Translations under genes and position numbers: made by a program | In this document: one piece after another, positions 7,352-14,801 of the stretch | Layout of the letters: each line of letters starts with the position of its first letter | Numbering within the stretch: position 1 is the stretch's first letter | Assembly (NCBI GenBank): GCA_039810605.1 | Contig: JBDHXH010000056.1 | Span: 1 to 19,436 of the forward strand | Direction of reading: 5' to 3' | DNA from: JAGPCH01 sp039810605 | Lineage (GTDB): Bacteria > Bacteroidota > Ignavibacteria > Tepidaquicellales > Tepidaquicellaceae | DNA: 19,436 bases | Notes under the pieces: generated by a model | Databases searched by the model: none | Told to the model about the DNA's origin: nothing | What the model saw: the letters and a program-made list of their open reading frames with translations, nothing else

Positions 7352-10327
7352 ATGAAGTCAATTTCTTCGATTTCAAATAGAGGAAGGACAGTTACATTCA
7401 TGTTCACGGACATAGAGGGTTCTACGAAGTTACTTCAGGAACTTGGCGACGAATATGAAAAAGTTTTAAGAGCGCATCACAAAATTCTTAGAGACTCAAT
7501 CAAAAGACATCACGGGAAAGAAATAGACACTGCGGGGGACGGGTTCTTTATTGTTTTCAATAAAGTACGCGATGCTGTGAACTCTGCAGCAGAGATTCAA
7601 AAAAATATCAGCAGAAAAAAATTTGTGAGGGGAGTCTCGGTCAATGTCAGGATAGGTGTTCACACAGGAGAAGCGTTGAAGGCAAGAACCGGATACGTCG
7701 GCATTGATGTTCACAGAGCATCAAGAGTTGCTGCATCCGGACATGGCGGTCAGTTATTAATTTCGGAATCAACAAAAGTGTTGCTCGGAAAGTATTTGCC
7801 TGCAGGGACGTCTATCAAAGATCTTGGTGAATATTTGCTGAAGGATCTTGAGAAGCCGGAGCATCTGTTTCAGGTTGACATAATCGGACTCAAGAATGAA
7901 TTCCCTCCCATTAAATCCACACGAGAGAAGAAAGATAATCTGCCTGCAAGAATTACGAAGCTTATAGGCAGGGACAAAGAAATAAAGGAACTTTCAGGAC
8001 TGATACTTTCTAAGGAAGTCTGTCTTGTTACATTGACCGGACCCGGAGGCATCGGAAAGACAAGTCTTGCGCTGACTTTGGGAAATTTCCTGGTTGATAA
8101 ATTCAAAGACGGAGTATATCTGACGTCTTTAGCCAATGTGATGGATTCAGGTCATGTAGCAGCCGCAATTTCGCAGGCTGTCGGCATAAATGAAAATGTT
8201 TCCGTCTCTGTGGAGAAGTCTTTGATTGACTTTTTGAAGCATAGGGAAGTTTTGCTGATTGTTGACAACTTTGAGCATCTGATGGATGCATCAGATGTGA
8301 TTGGCTTGATTGCAGAACAGTGTTCATTTGTAAAGATAATCGTAACAAGCCGGCAGGTTTTGAATTTAAGAAGCGAGACTGAATATCAGGTGACGGAGCT
8401 GAAGTATCCCGTAAAGCATGAGCATTTTAATTTGCAGTCTGCATCAAAATTCCCGGCAGTGAGATTGTTCTTTGATCGTGCGAAATCAGTTGACAAGAGT
8501 TTCAGATTGACAAAAAAAAATCTTGCTGCGATTCCGGAAATCTGTAAATATACAGGGGGACTTCCGCTGGCAATAGAACTTGCAGCCGCAGCAATAAGGA
8601 TGTTTGGTCCCGAGACGATATTGTCAAGGCTCGAGAATAAAGTCAGCGTACTGAAAAGTCAGAAGAAAGATATTGAAGAACGGCACAGAACTCTTGAGAA
8701 TGCGATTTCGTGGAGCTATGATCTTTTGTCTGAAGATGAGAAGAATTGCTTCAGATGGTTTTCAATTTTTAACGGAGGAATGTCTCTCGATGCGGCGCAA
8801 TACATTTTGAACGGTATGAACGGGAGGAAGCTGCATGCTGATGAAATAATTTCCGACCTTATTTCAAAGAGCCTGCTGCAAAAGGACAGAGAACAAAACC
8901 TTGAACCTCGCTATTTTATGATTCCTGCTTTAAAAACATTTGCGAGAGAATTGATTCATGCCGGTGAGAAGCATATTCTGAAACAGCATCATGCGGATTT
9001 TTTTTACGGCATTGCAATTCAGGCAAAAGAAAAACTACAGGGACCGGAAATGAAAACCTGGATTGACAAACTGCAGATTGAAAAATCAAATATAAGGTCC
9101 AGTCTAAGATATGCTGTTGAAAACGGCGAATTGAAAATGGGAATGGAAATCTGCACTTCAATATACAAGTTCTGGAGAATTAAGAGGCTGACGCATGAAG
9201 GACTGGAAATTATGGAACAATTCCTTCATGATGCCGGCTCCGGTAATTATCCGTTAGTCAGAGCTGAAGCGCTCTATTCTGCGGGTGCAATGCTTCAGGA
9301 CATGGAATTATTTGGAAGATCGTTGCCGTATCTTCAGGAAAGTTATTCGATTTATCAGCAGCATGCCGACGATAAGGGAATGCTCAACAATCTAATCTGT
9401 ATTGCAAAGGCAGAAGCCTCGTCTCTAAACACTACTAAAGCTATTGAGATAATTGACACCTGTTCGCAGATTAGTGAGAAGCTTGGAGACCTGGGGAGTG
9501 CAGCATCATCTATCGCAAATGCTGCTGCAACTTATTTTTACAAGGGCAACTACAAGCAGTCAGCCATCTTCTTTGAAAAGGCAATTGTGTTAAGAGAAAA
9601 GATTGGAGATAAAAGAGCAATGTCGCTTACTCTTTGCAATTTTTCCTGGATAAATATTCACATGGGGAATTTTGAAGAAGCTGAAAGACTTCTTAAAAGA
9701 GCAGAGTCTTTGCTCAAAGATCTTTCGATCCTGGAGGACACAAATTATTATTTCAGGATACTCACAATATATTATATTGCAAAGGGAGAATATGAGCATG
9801 CCGAAAATGAATTGTCGAGGATAGTCTTTGACGACGCAGAGGAAAGTGTTTATGAGAGGTCATTGCTCGGACACATAAAACATCTCCGGAAAAAATTTGA
9901 TGAATCTGAATCAATGCTGAACGAAGGCAGAAAATATTATTCTGATACTTATGATTCGTTAGGGCTTGCTTTCGTGAATACAACTCTGGGTTATCTTCTG
10001 TATGATCAGGGGAAATTTGAATATGCGGGAAGACTATTTCGCGAAGCACTCGAGTTGAGAATTAAAGGTGAAGACATTGATGAGATATCCGAATCACTTG
10101 ACTCAATTGCATCAGTAATGAATCATGAGGGGAAACACAAGGATGCGGCGCTGCTTTTAAGACATGCAGAAATGATGCGGGAGAGGGTAGGCAGCATTCC
10201 GTTTGCATATCAAATGAAGCGAATCAGAAAGGATGTGAAGATAATAAGGAATGGAGGTCTCGGGAAATTCCTGACTGAAGGAGAAAATCTTAAATTGGAT
10301 GCGTTAGTTGAAATTGCAATGAAGTAA
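7352..10327 (+). CDS. Class III cyclase-domain protein fused to STAND ATPase and TPR repeats
   Basis: This is a 991-residue cytoplasmic signalling protein. Residues about 12-175 are a class III cyclase homology domain: VTFMFTDIEGST with metal Asp D20, TAGDGFF with metal Asp D63, and GIDVHRASR with R125. The canonical substrate-selecting Lys is Asp here (D59), the paired Asp is Gly (G114), and the transition-state Asn is His (H121). An NB-ARC/STAND ATPase follows: Walker A GPGGIGKT (230-237), Walker B LLIVDN (301-306), VTSR (331-334) and GGLPLA (402-407). From about residue 540 to 960 the protein is helical with TPR-like repeats, for example YKQSAIFFEKAIVLREKIGD. No LuxR-type helix-turn-helix is seen. 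The order resembles mycobacterial Rv0386-type proteins minus the DNA-binding domain. Whether it makes cAMP or cGMP, or is regulatory only, cannot be said. The ATG has AGGA just upstream. Confidence 0.9.
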   Translation: MKSISSISNRGRTVTFMFTDIEGSTKLLQELGDEYEKVLRAHHKILRDSIKRHHGKEIDTAGDGFFIVFNKVRDAVNSAAEIQKNISRKKFVRGVSVNVRIGVHTGEALKARTGYVGIDVHRASRVAASGHGGQLLISESTKVLLGKYLPAGTSIKDLGEYLLKDLEKPEHLFQVDIIGLKNEFPPIKSTREKKDNLPARITKLIGRDKEIKELSGLILSKEVCLVTLTGPGGIGKTSLALTLGNFLVDKFKDGVYLTSLANVMDSGHVAAAISQAVGINENVSVSVEKSLIDFLKHREVLLIVDNFEHLMDASDVIGLIAEQCSFVKIIVTSRQVLNLRSETEYQVTELKYPVKHEHFNLQSASKFPAVRLFFDRAKSVDKSFRLTKKNLAAIPEICKYTGGLPLAIELAAAAIRMFGPETILSRLENKVSVLKSQKKDIEERHRTLENAISWSYDLLSEDEKNCFRWFSIFNGGMSLDAAQYILNGMNGRKLHADEIISDLISKSLLQKDREQNLEPRYFMIPALKTFARELIHAGEKHILKQHHADFFYGIAIQAKEKLQGPEMKTWIDKLQIEKSNIRSSLRYAVENGELKMGMEICTSIYKFWRIKRLTHEGLEIMEQFLHDAGSGNYPLVRAEALYSAGAMLQDMELFGRSLPYLQESYSIYQQHADDKGMLNNLICIAKAEASSLNTTKAIEIIDTCSQISEKLGDLGSAASSIANAAATYFYKGNYKQSAIFFEKAIVLREKIGDKRAMSLTLCNFSWINIHMGNFEEAERLLKRAESLLKDLSILEDTNYYFRILTIYYIAKGEYEHAENELSRIVFDDAEESVYERSLLGHIKHLRKKFDESESMLNEGRKYYSDTYDSLGLAFVNTTLGYLLYDQGKFEYAGRLFREALELRIKGEDIDEISESLDSIASVMNHEGKHKDAALLLRHAEMMRERVGSIPFAYQMKRIRKDVKIIRNGGLGKFLTEGENLKLDALVEIAMK

Positions 10328-10378
10328 ACACACCGACTTAACTCAACTGATTATTTCCATTGATGCCACGGACTGAAG

Positions 10379-12169
10379 TCAGTTCAACTTAATATCGTCT
10401 GCACCAATAAATCTATCCTTAAGAATGCTGTCCCTTTCTCCAATCTGTTGTCTCCACATTGCAAAATACAAACCTTTGAGTTCAAGCAGTTCCTCATGTT
10501 TGCCTGCCTCGATAATATTACCTTTTTCCAGAACATAAATGACATCCGCGTGCATGATGGTTGAAAGCCTGTGAGCAATCATGATGGTTATATGATCGCC
10601 TTGAAACGAAATGTCACGGATTGTTTTGTTAATGCCTTCTTCAGTAATTGAGTCTAAGGCAGAAGTAGCTTCATCAAATATCAGCAGACGGGGCTTTCGA
10701 AGCAAAGCCCTTGCAATCGAGAGGCGCTGCTTTTCACCGCCGGAAACTTTTACACCGCCTTCTCCTATGACTGTGTTGAGGCCTTTGTCAGCTCTTGCAA
10801 GCAGAATCTGACATGATGCCTTCTTAAGCGCATCATAACATTGTTCATCCGTTGCTTGGGGATTTACAAAAAGAAGGTTCTCACGAATCGTCCCGGAAAA
10901 AAGCTGCGTATCTTGCGAAACAAATCCGATCTGCTCACGGAGCAAATCAAGATCAACCTTGTCAAACGGCACCATATTATAAAGTATGCTTCCTTCAAGA
11001 GGTCTGTAAAGTCCAAGCAATAATTTTACCAGAGTAGTCTTTCCCGATCCTGACGGACCAACAAATGCAATCGTATTTCCCGTAGATGTATTGAAGGAGA
11101 TATTATTAAGAGCGTTCGTCATTGCGGACTTATGCCTGAATGAAACATTTTCAAATTCAAGAGTTTCAATCTCTCCTATTCCCACAGGGTCAATTGGTCT
11201 CGGATCCGTAGGCGTGCTCATTATCTCCTTAAATTTTCCGAGTGATACTTCTGCTTCTCTGTAGATGTTAATGATGTTGCCGAGCTCCTGCAATGGTCCG
11301 AAGATGTAAAAAGAATAAATGAAAAGTGTAAAGAATTGTCCTGTCGTAATCGCTTGAGTGAAAATCAGATACATCATCAGCAGTAAAATGCTTGTGCGAA
11401 GGAGATTCACGGTTGTTCCCTGAATGAAGCTCAATCTTCTGATATATTTTACTTTCTGAAGTTCGAGTTTGAGGATTTTTTCTGTAGTGGAATTCAGCCG
11501 TTCAACTTCCTGTTGAGCCAGGCCGAGGCTCTTTACAAGTTCGATATTCCGCAATGATTCAGTGGTTGAACCTGCAAGTCCTGTAGTTTCCGAAACTATG
11601 GTTTTCTGAATGGTCTTAATTTTTTTTCCGAGAGACGAACTTAACCAGCCAATAATCGGAATTGCGCAGAGATAAATCGGAGCAATTATCCAATGAACCA
11701 TCATAGCATAAATCCCGACAAAAATTATTCCGACAACTGATGTGAAAAGAATGTTAACACCGGCTGATATTAGTTTTTCAGAATCAGTTCTTACTTTCTG
11801 CAAGACGCCGAGTGTCTGACCGCTGCGCTGATCTTCGAAGACAGAATAGGGGAGTTTAAGAGAATGATTAATTCCGTCAGAATAAATTTTTGCTCCGAGC
11901 CGTTGTGTAATCACGTTGATGTAATAGTCCTGGAAATTCTTCGCAATGCGCGAGACCAATGCGGCTCCTACTGCGAGCATAAGCAGGAACCCAACGCCCT
12001 TAAAAAATTCGCCAGTGGTATATTCCTTATATTTGGTAGCATAATCATCAATGACGTGACGGAATATTGCAGGGTCAAGAAGCGAGAATGTCTGGTTGAT
12101 TGCAGCCAGCAGGAGGGCAAGAACTACTAAGTGTTTGAATGACTTTAGGTAGTTAAGTAAAAGTTTCAT
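10379..12169 (-). CDS. ABC transporter, fused membrane and ATP-binding domains (exporter half-transporter)
   Basis: This 596-residue inner-membrane exporter is of the MsbA/lipid and multidrug type and would work as a homodimer or heterodimer. The first about 310 residues contain roughly six hydrophobic spans (for example around 13-31, 57-75, 137-158, 160-178, 255-272 and 278-296). The nucleotide-binding domain has Walker A GPSGSGKTT (371-379), Q-loop Q419 in VSQD, signature VSGGEKQ (475-481), Walker B LLIFDE (495-500) and switch His H533. All catalytic residues are present, so it should be active. The substrate cannot be read from the sequence. No partner gene is adjacent, which favours a homodimer. 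It converges on the cyclase-ATPase gene with a 51-base gap and no strong terminator there. The promoter appears to lie directly at its start (12174-12204). Confidence 0.95.
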   Translation of the reverse strand: MKLLLNYLKSFKHLVVLALLLAAINQTFSLLDPAIFRHVIDDYATKYKEYTTGEFFKGVGFLLMLAVGAALVSRIAKNFQDYYINVITQRLGAKIYSDGINHSLKLPYSVFEDQRSGQTLGVLQKVRTDSEKLISAGVNILFTSVVGIIFVGIYAMMVHWIIAPIYLCAIPIIGWLSSSLGKKIKTIQKTIVSETTGLAGSTTESLRNIELVKSLGLAQQEVERLNSTTEKILKLELQKVKYIRRLSFIQGTTVNLLRTSILLLMMYLIFTQAITTGQFFTLFIYSFYIFGPLQELGNIINIYREAEVSLGKFKEIMSTPTDPRPIDPVGIGEIETLEFENVSFRHKSAMTNALNNISFNTSTGNTIAFVGPSGSGKTTLVKLLLGLYRPLEGSILYNMVPFDKVDLDLLREQIGFVSQDTQLFSGTIRENLLFVNPQATDEQCYDALKKASCQILLARADKGLNTVIGEGGVKVSGGEKQRLSIARALLRKPRLLIFDEATSALDSITEEGINKTIRDISFQGDHITIMIAHRLSTIMHADVIYVLEKGNIIEAGKHEELLELKGLYFAMWRQQIGERDSILKDRFIGADDIKLN

Positions 12170-12173
12170 TGAA

Positions 12174-12204
12174 CAAAATTAATCTTTAGTTCAGAGTAAT
12201 TCAA
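12174..12204 (-). promoter_or_regulatory. Bacteroidota-type promoter for the ABC transporter gene
   Basis: On the minus strand TTG (12204-12202), 20 bases, then TAATTTTG (12181-12174). The spacing is identical to that of the promoter at 7154-7184. The -7 box ends only four bases before the ATG codon at 12169, so the mRNA would be leaderless or nearly so, unless the ATG at 12169 is not the true start. Confidence 0.45.
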
Positions 12205-12210
12205 TGTTCA

Positions 12211-12228
12211 ATGTGCAATTGATCACAT
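12211..12228. promoter_or_regulatory. CRP-like palindrome
   Basis: ATGTG CAATTGAT CACAT. The core TGTGC-N6-TCACA (12212-12227) differs from the classical CRP site TGTGA-N6-TCACA at one base. It lies about 50 bases upstream of the predicted transcript start of the ABC gene and 120 bases upstream of the cyclase remnant. It overlaps the end of a 7-base tandem repeat (TTCAATG twice, 12200-12213). It may be a site for a CRP/FNR-family regulator, but such palindromes also arise by chance in AT-rich DNA. Confidence 0.3.
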
Positions 12229-12309
12229 ACAACTATTTGGAATAAATACCTGATCAGTTGTTGGGGTGTTTCAAAAACAATTTGGTCAGATGCAGTGGAT
12301 TGTAGTTTC

Positions 12310-12332
12310 CCAAATATCTTAATTTGGATATT
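12310..12332. repeat. Two overlapping inverted repeats before the cyclase remnant
   Basis: CCAAAT (12310-12315) pairs with ATTTGG (12322-12327), and AATATC (12313-12318) pairs with GATATT (12327-12332). They overlap, so only one can form at a time. They sit 15-37 bases before the remnant's ATG, where an operator or leader element of the former gene would be expected. Confidence 0.3.
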
Positions 12333-12346
12333 GCTAAATTAGTGCA

Positions 12347-12681
12347 ATGAAAAATGCACCCGGCGGACATGTAACTTTTCTTTTTACAGACATAGAAGGC
12401 AGCACTCAACTTGCTCAAAAATTTCCTGCTGAAATTCATGATCTGATCACCAGGCATCACTCAATTGTGAGTAGTGCTCTCGAAGCCAGAAATGGATTCT
12501 TGTTCAAGTCTGACGGTGATTCATTCTGTTGTGCGTTTGAAAATCCTGAAGACGCTGTCGGGAAATTTCGGAAAAACTTCGCTCTATTTTGAAAGAGGAA
12601 GAATTCATCAAATACGTTGAGATCGGAAGGAAAATGGAAATTGAAGAAACTGCCGATTTAATCCTAAGAAATAAATTGTAA
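12347..12681 (+). pseudogene. Remnant of a cyclase/ATPase/TPR gene with most of its middle deleted
   Basis: The ATG at 12347 opens a frame of 81 codons ending at TGA 12590-12592. Its first about 71 residues are the start of a class III cyclase domain: VTFLFTDIEGST with metal Asp D15, and FLFKSDGDSFCCAF with D58. It keeps a Lys (K54) at the substrate-selecting position. After PEDAV the similarity stops. In the +1 frame relative to it, from about 12562 to the TAA at 12679-12681, the bases encode EISEKLRSILKEEEF and then EIGRKMEIEETADLIL. This matches the usual extreme C-terminus of long cyclase-ATPase-TPR proteins (recalled pattern: a short helix, then EGR and an EEA-type helix). The simplest reading is one internal deletion joining the two ends near 12557-12565, out of frame. 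A parent the size of the 991-residue neighbour would have lost roughly 2.6 kb. Confidence 0.7.
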
Positions 12682-12709
12682 TGAAATTTTTTTTAATAAA
12701 AAAATTTCA
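12682..12709. terminator. AT-rich bidirectional terminator-like hairpin
   Basis: A 12-base-pair perfect stem (TGAAATTTTTTT against AAAAAAATTTCA) with a TAAT loop. It lies exactly between the convergent cyclase remnant (ends 12681) and the Spy-like gene (ends 12719). It has only one G-C pair. The T tracts are part of the stem on both strands, as in some bidirectional terminators. Confidence 0.45.
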
Positions 12710-12718
12710 AAGTTGAGT

Positions 12719-13204
12719 TTACTCACCGGGTTCTCTTTCTCTGTCATCTCGCTCACCTTCTTCATGTTGTTTTTTACGTACCTGTTTCCTCAACTCTTTG
12801 CTGAAATTTTTCCGTAAAATAAGCGTCTTTGCAATCTGTTGAGGAGTAAGATACGAGCGAAGTTCATTAAAGAAAATTTTTCTCTGATCAAGGATCTTTG
12901 AATCCAAGTCAAGCAATTTGTCAAGCTTCGAATCAATGTCGGGTGAAGAAGGGTCAAGCTCAATTGACTCCATCAGTTCTTTTTTGTCCCTGTTAAGCTC
13001 TCTTAGTTTCATGTTGTTATCTCTGTATGAATTCACGACCTTGTCAGCTGTTGCCTCATCAAGGCTCAATTTATCTATCAGCTTCTGCCTCATAATCTTT
13101 TCAATTTCATTTTTCATGGGTTTCTTGCCATCATCTAACTGTGAGAAGGTCGGAACAGATGATAAGAAAAAGAGTGACACAAAAATTAGTCTGAAATAAT
13201 TCAT
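12719..13204 (-). CDS. Spy/CpxP-like periplasmic protein
   Basis: This is a 161-residue secreted, highly charged, helical protein. I place the start at the ATG at 13204. It gives an immediate signal peptide (MNYFRLIFVSLFFLSSVPTFSQ) and begins ten bases after the stop of the gene before it. A start at 13252 would overlap that gene and put 16 polar residues ahead of the signal peptide. The mature protein is mostly Lys/Glu/Asp-rich helix. It contains FFNELRSYLTPQQIAKTLIL (about 113-132), which fits the LTxxQ motif of the Spy/CpxP/heavy-metal-resistance superfamily. It ends in a charged tail (EEGERDDREREPGE). Proteins of this kind sense or chaperone misfolded periplasmic proteins. The gene is third in the sigma, anti-sigma, Spy-like cassette, so it is probably both a target and a modulator of the envelope-stress response (inference). 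Confidence 0.75.
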   Translation of the reverse strand: MNYFRLIFVSLFFLSSVPTFSQLDDGKKPMKNEIEKIMRQKLIDKLSLDEATADKVVNSYRDNNMKLRELNRDKKELMESIELDPSSPDIDSKLDKLLDLDSKILDQRKIFFNELRSYLTPQQIAKTLILRKNFSKELRKQVRKKQHEEGERDDREREPGE

Positions 13205-13214
13205 ACTGGGAGAT

Positions 13215-14060
13215 TTAGATTTGTGACTGTTTAAGATTTTCAAGAACTTCATTTTGCTGCTCCGGTGTTAAATTAAAAAATTCATCTTCGACATTTTCTT
13301 CCTCATCATTTATTATCAGAGCGTCATTTCCGGGACCTGCTGACTCGCTTTCCATTGTTTCATAATTATCGGCAACCAGATTTTGTTCAGTGATGGATTT
13401 ATCAGTTTTCGGTTCGACAGTTTCTTCTTCTTTATCAGTTTTGCGATCGGTTATGTTTTCTTTCTCGTAAGAAGGAGTCCTTGTCTTCCTTGCTTGTTTC
13501 TTCGGCACAGACTTGAGGACAACAGGTGACTTGGGAGTTTCTATTTTTTCTAATTCAGCAGTTTCCACATCAGTCCCGGAAGTTTTCTGTAGATTGGCCG
13601 CGCTGTCACCTTTCCCGGTTTCAACTTTTTGTAAGTCTGCACTTTGATTTTTCTCTATACTTATTGAATTGCTGCCGGAATTTCTTGCGAAATAATTATA
13701 TGCCAAAAATGCAATCAGAATTACGGACAAAGCCGGCATAAGATATTTCCAGATTGAACTTGATTGCTTGGCAAGTGTCTTTGAAGCTGTGTTGTTCAGC
13801 CTTTCGTTAATTCTTACGGAAAGGTTTGTGAAATATAATTCATCAGGACTCTCCAGTGAAGACACATCAAGAAAACCCAACGTCTTGCGCATCAGTTCGT
13901 ATTCGTTCCTGAAATCAGAAGAGTTCAGGATTTCATTTTCAATATCCGACTTCAATTTCATGTCGGTTACTTCGCCCTTAATGAAATCGGGAAGCGAGTG
14001 TATCAACTCTTTCTTGTCATGTTTCGGGTTATCCGGACTATATTTAGAATCAGAAGTCAT
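13215..14060 (-). CDS. Single-span membrane protein, probable anti-sigma factor
   Basis: This is a 281-residue protein with a cytoplasmic N-terminal part (about 1-103), one transmembrane segment (about 104-124, WKYLMPALSVILIAFLAYNY) and a long charged periplasmic tail rich in Glu, Lys, Ser and Thr. The N-terminal segment HSLPDFIKGEVTDMKLKSDI and the following helix FRNEYELMRKTLGFLD have the shape of an anti-sigma domain. However, the HxxxCxxC zinc motif of ZAS anti-sigma factors is absent. The C-terminus LTPEQQNEVLENLKQSQI resembles the LTPEQ motifs of Spy-like proteins. Its place 25 bases after the ECF sigma gene is the strongest evidence for the role. The function is inferred from context. 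Confidence 0.7.
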   Translation of the reverse strand: MTSDSKYSPDNPKHDKKELIHSLPDFIKGEVTDMKLKSDIENEILNSSDFRNEYELMRKTLGFLDVSSLESPDELYFTNLSVRINERLNNTASKTLAKQSSSIWKYLMPALSVILIAFLAYNYFARNSGSNSISIEKNQSADLQKVETGKGDSAANLQKTSGTDVETAELEKIETPKSPVVLKSVPKKQARKTRTPSYEKENITDRKTDKEEETVEPKTDKSITEQNLVADNYETMESESAGPGNDALIINDEEENVEDEFFNLTPEQQNEVLENLKQSQI

Positions 14061-14085
14061 TTCCGTAATGTATTTGATATTTAAC

Positions 14086-14676
14086 TTAGGTAAATTCTAT
14101 TAGTTCAAATTTCTTGCTTGCCTTAAGATACTTTCCTATATTTTTCAATGCATGAAAATAATTTGCTTTCATGCCTCCGACAGATTTATTCATAATATGC
14201 GAGATCTCCTCATAAGAAAGATTGTCGTAGTATCTCATATTGAAAACAGCCCGCTGCTGGGCAGGCAGAGTTTCAATTGCTTCTTCCAGAAGCTTAGATC
14301 TTTCTGCGCTGGTGATTTCTTCATCAGCAGGTTGACTGTCAGATTTGAGCTCTGAATCATCCGTGCCTGACCTTCTGCTTAACACGCGCTTATTTCTGTT
14401 CAACTGATTAATTGATAAGTTTACTGCAATCTTATATATGTACGTGAACAACTTTGAATCCCCCCGGAATTCTCTCAATGAACTGTGCATCTTAATGAAA
14501 ACTTCCTGCGTAATGTCATCTGCATCATCATGGTCAAGAACCATTTTTCGTATCAGCCAGTAAACTCTCTTATGGTATTTGCGAACAATCAAATTAAATG
14601 CCGATACATTGCCGCTGTTGAAGGCTGCAACGAGTTCGTTGTCCTCTGAATTTATATTTAAATTATTTTCCGGCAA
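14086..14676 (-). CDS. ECF-type RNA polymerase sigma factor
   Basis: This 196-residue sigma-70-family ECF factor has region 2 at about 24-96 (AFNLIVRKYHKRVYWLIRKM, then DDADDITQEVFIKMHSSLREF) and region 4 at about 127-185 (ETLPAQQRAVFNMRYYDNLSYEEIS, then MKANYFHALKNIGKYL). Together they give the usual full length. The start is TTG at 14676: an in-frame stop lies three codons upstream and the first in-frame ATG falls well inside region 2, so a rare start codon is required. This may keep expression low. It heads a cassette with the membrane anti-sigma-like gene and the Spy-like gene, so it probably controls an envelope-stress regulon including its own operon. The 125-base upstream gap is AT-rich with nested inverted repeats (TAATCT/AGATTA around ATATA/TATAT) but no clear promoter match. 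Confidence 0.95.
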   Translation of the reverse strand: MPENNLNINSEDNELVAAFNSGNVSAFNLIVRKYHKRVYWLIRKMVLDHDDADDITQEVFIKMHSSLREFRGDSKLFTYIYKIAVNLSINQLNRNKRVLSRRSGTDDSELKSDSQPADEEITSAERSKLLEEAIETLPAQQRAVFNMRYYDNLSYEEISHIMNKSVGGMKANYFHALKNIGKYLKASKKFELIEFT

Positions 14677-14801
14677 ATAATCTTTATTCTTATTAATAAT
14701 CTAAATATAAAACAGTTATATTATTTTCAGATTACAGGACATTTGAAATTCAATTGATAGACATTCAAAAAAGTACAAGGTTTAATTATTAGTCATAATT
14801 T

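Noticed and set aside
10328..10378. Possible terminator between the STAND cyclase and ABC genes
   Set aside because: AACTGA/TCAGTT can pair, but with a long loop and no T run on either strand; too weak to call.
13768..14103. Plus-strand 111-codon frame across the anti-sigma-like gene
   Set aside because: It is antisense to a supported gene and has no protein features.
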